This document shows positions 9,849 through 12,868 of a DNA stretch of 12,868 bases, piece after piece. The stretch lies in NCBI GenBank assembly GCA_014360105.1, contig JACIYD010000011.1, positions 1-12,868 on the forward strand. The letters run 5' to 3'. The notes under the pieces were generated by a model, which saw nothing but the letters and a program-made list of their open reading frames with translations, was not told the origin of the DNA and searched no databases. Position 1 is the first letter of the stretch, and each line of letters opens with the position of its first letter. The translations under genes were made by a program, and so were the position numbers. The stretch comes from Clostridia bacterium. GTDB lineage: Bacteria > Bacillota > DSM-521 > Neomoorellales > SLTJ01.

Positions 9849-10517
9849 ATGACCCGGGTGATGGTCTGCGGCAGCACGAGCGAGGAAGACATCGCCCTCC
9901 TGGTCGAGGAGGGTGTGGATGCCATCGGGCTGATCACCGAGGTGTGGCAACCCCTTCCCTGTAACCTGCCACGGGAAGAAGCAAGGCGGCTGGCAGTCTT
10001 GGTACCCCCGTTCGTCACCGCGGTGCTGGTACTGACCGCGGAAGACCCCGAAGAAGTGTGCCGCCTAGTCGAGTACGTTTCTCCCGGCGCGGTCCAGCTT
10101 CACGGCTTTAATCCGCCGGAGCACGTGGCCCTGCTCAAGGCACGCCTGGCAGTGCCGCTGATCAAAACGCTCCACTTGGACGGCCAGCGCACGGCCGGCG
10201 GGCAGGATCCGGAGCGGTGCGCGCGCCAATACCTGGACGCCGGCGCCGCCGCCATCCTGCTCGACCGCTATCACGAAGGCAAGGTGGGTGCCACGGGGCA
10301 GCCGGTCGACCTGGCGCTTGCGGCCCGTCTCCGAGAGGCCATTGCCCCGCGGCCGCTCGTGCTCGCCGGCGGCCTTGATCCGTCCAACGTGTCGGCCGCG
10401 GTGGCCGAGGTGCGGCCCTACGCCGTCGACGTTTTTTCCGGTGTTACCCGGGAAGGCCGCCTCGACCGGGGGCGGGTACGCGCCTTCGTGCGGGCGGTCA
10501 AAAGCGCACGGCCCTGA
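9849..10517 (+). CDS. trpF: Phosphoribosylanthranilate isomerase (divergent)
   Basis: TrpF converts phosphoribosyl-anthranilate to CdRP by an Amadori rearrangement. The start is ATG 9849, with GGGGGAG (9834-9840) 8 nt upstream, giving 222 residues, normal for the family. The frame is open back to GTG 9579, but those 90 codons show no family similarity. Cys7 (VMVCGS) matches the general base and Asp139 (ILLDR) the general acid. AVQLHG (81-86), GATG (147-150), LAGGLDPSNV (172-181) and VDVFSGV (193-199) are the phosphate-barrel hallmarks. The usual SPRxV segment reads PLPCNLPREEA: Cys38 sits where an Arg that contacts the anthranilate carboxylate is expected. The end of the family consensus (SGVE.pG.KD) is loosened to SGVTREGRLD. 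Confidence 0.9.
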   Translation: MTRVMVCGSTSEEDIALLVEEGVDAIGLITEVWQPLPCNLPREEARRLAVLVPPFVTAVLVLTAEDPEEVCRLVEYVSPGAVQLHGFNPPEHVALLKARLAVPLIKTLHLDGQRTAGGQDPERCARQYLDAGAAAILLDRYHEGKVGATGQPVDLALAARLREAIAPRPLVLAGGLDPSNVSAAVAEVRPYAVDVFSGVTREGRLDRGRVRAFVRAVKSARP

Positions 10518-10583
10518 TAGTTCCCGCTTTCGGGGGCGAGCCCGGATCTACCTCAAGTTGGATCTGCCGTCGCGCAAGACTCA

Positions 10584-10602
10584 CCCGGGCCCGGGACCCG
10601 GG
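10584..10602. repeat. Triple CCCGGG repeat in the trpF-trpB gap
   Basis: CCCGGG occurs at 10584, 10590 and 10597, the first two forming a 12-bp perfect palindrome. It lies in the 114-nt spacer between trpF and trpB, 13 nt before the trpB Shine-Dalgarno. The run can fold several ways. No T-run follows, so it is not a terminator by itself. Confidence 0.5.
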
Positions 10603-10614
10603 AAATGCATTTTG

Positions 10615-10620
10615 AGGAGG
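10615..10620 (+). promoter_or_regulatory. Ribosome binding site that fixes the trpB start
   Basis: AGGAGG lies 11 nt before TTG 10632 and inside the reading frame opened by ATG 10605. A Shine-Dalgarno inside the coding part argues that the upstream ATG, which has no such site, is not the main start. Confidence 0.65.
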
Positions 10621-10631
10621 AAGCGAAGTCA

Positions 10632-11843
10632 TTGAGCGTCACCAAGAACAATCTCGCGCTCCCGGACGAAAAGGGCTATTTCGGCCCGTTTGGCGGGCGG
10701 TTCGCCCCCGAGGTGCTCATTCCCGCACTCGAGGAGCTGGCGCAGGCTTACGAGGCGGCACGGCGTGATCCTGCCTTTCACGAAGAGCTGGCAAGCCTGC
10801 TTGCTCACTGGGCGGGGCGGCCGACACCCCTTTGGTTCGCGGCGCGGCTCAGCGCGCAGTGCGGCGGTGCCCGCCTTTACCTCAAGCGCGAGGACCTGGC
10901 GCACACCGGGGCGCATAAGATCAACAACGCCCTGGGGCAGGCACTGCTGGTCAAGCGGATGGGGAAGAAACGGGTAGTAGCGGAAACGGGAGCGGGGCAG
11001 CACGGGGTGGCCACGGCGGCGGCTTGTGCCATGCTCGGCCTGGAATGCGTCATTTACATGGGCGAGGAAGACGTACGGCGCCAGGCGCTCAACGTCTTCC
11101 GCATGCGCCTGCTGGGAGCCGAGGTGCGGCCTGTCGCGGCGGGGAGCAAGACCCTGAAGGAGGCCATCAACGAGGCCTTCCGCGACTGGGTGACCAACGT
11201 CGAAACGACGCACTACCTCCTCGGGTCGGCGGTGGGCCCCCACCCCTATCCGCGTCTGGTGCGGGACTTCCAGGCCGTCGTCGGCCGCGAGGCGCGGGAC
11301 CAAATCCTGGCCCTGGAGGGTCGCCTGCCCGACTACGCCGTCGCCTGCGTGGGGGGCGGCTCGAACGCCCTTGGCCTTTTTTACGGCTTCCTCGGCGACC
11401 CGGAGGTGCAACTAGTAGGGGTGGAGGCGGCCGGCCAGGGGCTGGCCAGCGGCCGGCACGCCGCCTCCCTGGTGGGCGGTTCGGTCGGCGTGCTGCACGG
11501 CGCGAAGACCTACGTCCTCCAGGACGCGGCCGGTCAGATCGCGGCCACGCACAGTATTTCCGCCGGCCTCGACTACCCGGCGGTCGGGCCGGAGCACAGC
11601 TATCTCAAAGAGAGCGGACGGGCGCGCTACGTGGCGGTCCGGGACGAAGAAGCCCTGGCGGCCTTCCAGCTTCTCTGCCGCACCGAGGGCATCGTCCCCG
11701 CGCTGGAGCCGGCGCACGCCCTTGCCTACGCGGTGGAGTTGGCGCGTACTCTTCCGCCGGACCGGGTCATCCTGGTCAACCTCTCCGGCCGGGGCGACAA
11801 AGACATGGACATCGTTGCGCACGCCTTGGAGGTGATCCCGTGA
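10632..11843 (+). CDS. trpB: Tryptophan synthase beta chain
   Basis: TrpB is the PLP-dependent beta subunit that condenses indole with serine to give tryptophan, working in an alpha2-beta2 complex with TrpA. From TTG 10632 the product is 403 residues, the usual size; ATG 10605 would add 9 residues. The N-terminus [15 protein letters not shown] is typical. The PLP lysine is Lys96 in [13 protein letters not shown], followed by [13 protein letters not shown]. The PLP phosphate loop GGGSNA is at 241-246, and the C-terminal [13 protein letters not shown] motif is intact. It is the standard TrpB1 type that partners TrpA, not the TrpB2 type. The stop codon overlaps the trpA start (GTGA), so the two subunits are translationally coupled. 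No departures from the family consensus were noticed. Confidence 0.98.
   Translation: MSVTKNNLALPDEKGYFGPFGGRFAPEVLIPALEELAQAYEAARRDPAFHEELASLLAHWAGRPTPLWFAARLSAQCGGARLYLKREDLAHTGAHKINNALGQALLVKRMGKKRVVAETGAGQHGVATAAACAMLGLECVIYMGEEDVRRQALNVFRMRLLGAEVRPVAAGSKTLKEAINEAFRDWVTNVETTHYLLGSAVGPHPYPRLVRDFQAVVGREARDQILALEGRLPDYAVACVGGGSNALGLFYGFLGDPEVQLVGVEAAGQGLASGRHAASLVGGSVGVLHGAKTYVLQDAAGQIAATHSISAGLDYPAVGPEHSYLKESGRARYVAVRDEEALAAFQLLCRTEGIVPALEPAHALAYAVELARTLPPDRVILVNLSGRGDKDMDIVAHALEVIP
11828..11838 (+). promoter_or_regulatory. Near-perfect Shine-Dalgarno for trpA
   Basis: GGAGGTGATCC matches 11 consecutive bases of the 16S rRNA 3'-end complement. It lies inside the end of trpB and just before GTG 11840. 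It would secure strong reinitiation at the trpB/trpA overlap, keeping the two subunits equimolar. Confidence 0.85.
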
Positions 11844-12640
11844 GCCGCCTGGCCGCCGCCTTTACGCAGCGCCGCGCTGCCGCCCTCATCGCCTACCTCA
11901 CCGTCGGCTACCCCGATCTCGAGGCGAGCTTAGAAGCCGTGCCCTTACTGGTCGATAACGGCGCCGACATTGTGGAGCTCGGCATCCCCTTTTCCGACCC
12001 GCTGGCCGACGGCGTGACCATTCAGCAGGCAAGTTTTGCCGCCCTCAAGAACGGCGTCACCCCGGCGCGCTGTCTGGAAATGGCGTGCACGCTGCGTGCC
12101 CGGCTCGATGTGCCGCTCGTTTTCTTAAGCTACTTCAACCCCATCTGGCGTTTTGGCCCGGCGCGCTTCTGCGCACAAGCGGCGGGCGCGGGCGTCGACG
12201 GACTCATCATCCCGGACCTGCCGCCGGACGAAGGCGGCGAATTGGAAGCCACCGCCGCCCGCCACGGCCTCGACCTCATCTACCTTCTTGCGCCCACCAG
12301 CACCGAGGGGCGCATCCGCGAAGTGGCACGGCGCTCCCGCGGCTTTATCTACCTCGTTTCGGTGACCGGCGTCACCGGCCCGCGAGAAACCCTGCCGCCC
12401 GACCTCCCCGCCTTTGTCGCCCGGGTGAGGCGCGCCGCCACGCAGCCCCTCTGCGTCGGCTTCGGCATCGCCACGCCGGAGCAGGCGGCCGCGGTGGCGC
12501 GCCTGGCCGACGGCGTCATCGTCGGCAGCCGTCTGGTGCAAATCATGGGTAGCGGACCGGGCTGGCAGGCCGCCCTCGCCGCCTGCGTGCGCCAGCTTCG
12601 CGAGGCTATCGATGCGTCCTCTTCGGCGCCGGCCGGCTGA
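11840..12640 (+). CDS. trpA: Tryptophan synthase alpha chain
   Basis: TrpA cleaves indole-3-glycerol phosphate to indole and glyceraldehyde-3-phosphate and channels indole to TrpB. The start is GTG 11840, overlapping the trpB stop by 4 nt; it gives 266 residues, normal length. The catalytic pair is Glu46 ([12 protein letters not shown]) and Asp57 (LADGVTIQ). Other hallmarks are AYLTVGYPD (18-26), [23 protein letters not shown], the mobile loop [10 protein letters not shown], and the phosphate-site motifs [10 protein letters not shown] and [10 protein letters not shown]. The same frame is open far upstream inside trpB, but that stretch is a shadow of trpB. It is the last gene of the operon and converges on the next gene with a 3-nt gap and no visible terminator. 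Confidence 0.98.
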   Translation: MSRLAAAFTQRRAAALIAYLTVGYPDLEASLEAVPLLVDNGADIVELGIPFSDPLADGVTIQQASFAALKNGVTPARCLEMACTLRARLDVPLVFLSYFNPIWRFGPARFCAQAAGAGVDGLIIPDLPPDEGGELEATAARHGLDLIYLLAPTSTEGRIREVARRSRGFIYLVSVTGVTGPRETLPPDLPAFVARVRRAATQPLCVGFGIATPEQAAAVARLADGVIVGSRLVQIMGSGPGWQAALAACVRQLREAIDASSSAPAG

Positions 12641-12643
12641 TGC

Positions 12644-12868
12644 CTACTTTCTTACCATTTCCCAGTTGGGCGCCAGCGGCCCGCGGGTATCGGCGTGGCC
12701 CAGGATGCTCTCCTGGACTTCGCCCTCGAGCAGAAACTGCACCTTCTCGATGCCTTCGAGCCGCGCCAGGGAGTTGACTACAGAGTACAAAGTAAAGGCT
12801 TCGCCCGCCGTGCCGCCCCAGTGCCGGGTCTGAAACTCACGCGAGAAGTCCACGTAGGCTACGCCGTC
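12644..12868 (-). CDS. GerMN-domain protein, C-terminal part (5' end outside window)
   Basis: The minus-strand frame stays open to the window edge and encodes the last 74 residues of a larger protein. It begins DGVAYVDFSREFQTRHWGG, then has GEAFTLYSVVNSLARLEGIE and KVQFLLEGEVQESILGHAD. This pattern (a YVDFS strand, a helix ending in VNSL, then KVQFLLEG and a GHxD turn) is that of the GerMN domain found in GerM, a spore-coat/germination lipoprotein, and in related sporulation proteins. Any signal peptide or lipobox lies outside. The codon read as a start at 12853 is the internal Val of YVDFS. The domain is likely; exact identity as gerM is not certain. It ends 3 nt from the trpA stop on the other strand. 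Confidence 0.8.
   Translation of the reverse strand, partial: DGVAYVDFSREFQTRHWGGTAGEAFTLYSVVNSLARLEGIEKVQFLLEGEVQESILGHADTRGPLAPNWEMVRK

Noticed and set aside
11024..11839. Long frame running into trpA from inside trpB
   Set aside because: It is an Arg/Gly/Pro-rich shadow of trpB in a high-GC gene; GTG 11840 has an 11-base Shine-Dalgarno.
12644..12853. Small complete 69-residue minus-strand gene
   Set aside because: The apparent start is the Val codon within the conserved YVDFS strand; the frame stays open to the window edge, so the gene is partial.

Overview
The window looks like a piece of chromosome from a fairly high-GC, endospore-forming Firmicute, most likely a thermophilic or anaerobic Clostridia lineage of the Moorella/Desulfotomaculum type. 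The evidence is RpoB and RpoC of Bacillus/Clostridium architecture (RpoC opens with MLDVNNFE and uses a TTG start), strong purine-rich Shine-Dalgarno sites, a TRAP-type trp attenuator, and a GerMN-domain (sporulation/germination) gene at the right edge. The genus is an inference.

Layout. Positions 1-158 are an rpoB leader with a -10-like box and a strong intrinsic terminator hairpin just before the gene. Then come rpoB (159-3650) and rpoC (3672-7208), 21 nt apart. A 536-nt spacer follows (7209-7744). Its first part holds a 249-bp, multi-stem inverted-repeat element (7302-7550) that I cannot assign to a known family. Its second part is a complete trp control region: promoter (7569-7598), an eleven-slot GAG/UAG array read as a TRAP (MtrB) binding site (7613-7668), a competing antiterminator, and an intrinsic terminator (7682-7716). 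The trp operon then runs trpD-trpC-(266-nt structured gap)-trpF-trpB-trpA (7745-12640). On the opposite strand, ending 3 nt from trpA, is the C-terminal part of a GerMN-domain protein that runs off the window.

How it works together. rpoB and rpoC encode the two large catalytic subunits of RNA polymerase. TrpD, TrpC, TrpF and TrpBA would carry anthranilate to tryptophan. trpE and trpG (anthranilate synthase) are not in the operon. When tryptophan is plentiful, TRAP would wrap the leader, block the antiterminator and let the terminator form.

Most worth a second look: (1) the TRAP attenuator with eleven in-register triplet slots; (2) a correlated divergence of TrpD, TrpC and TrpF at positions that normally handle the anthranilate moiety, while TrpB and TrpA look canonical; (3) the palindromic element after rpoC; (4) the structured gap inside the operon before trpF; (5) the terminator in the rpoB leader. 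Nothing in the window is plainly a mobile element with a transposase, a CRISPR array, a tRNA or an rRNA.
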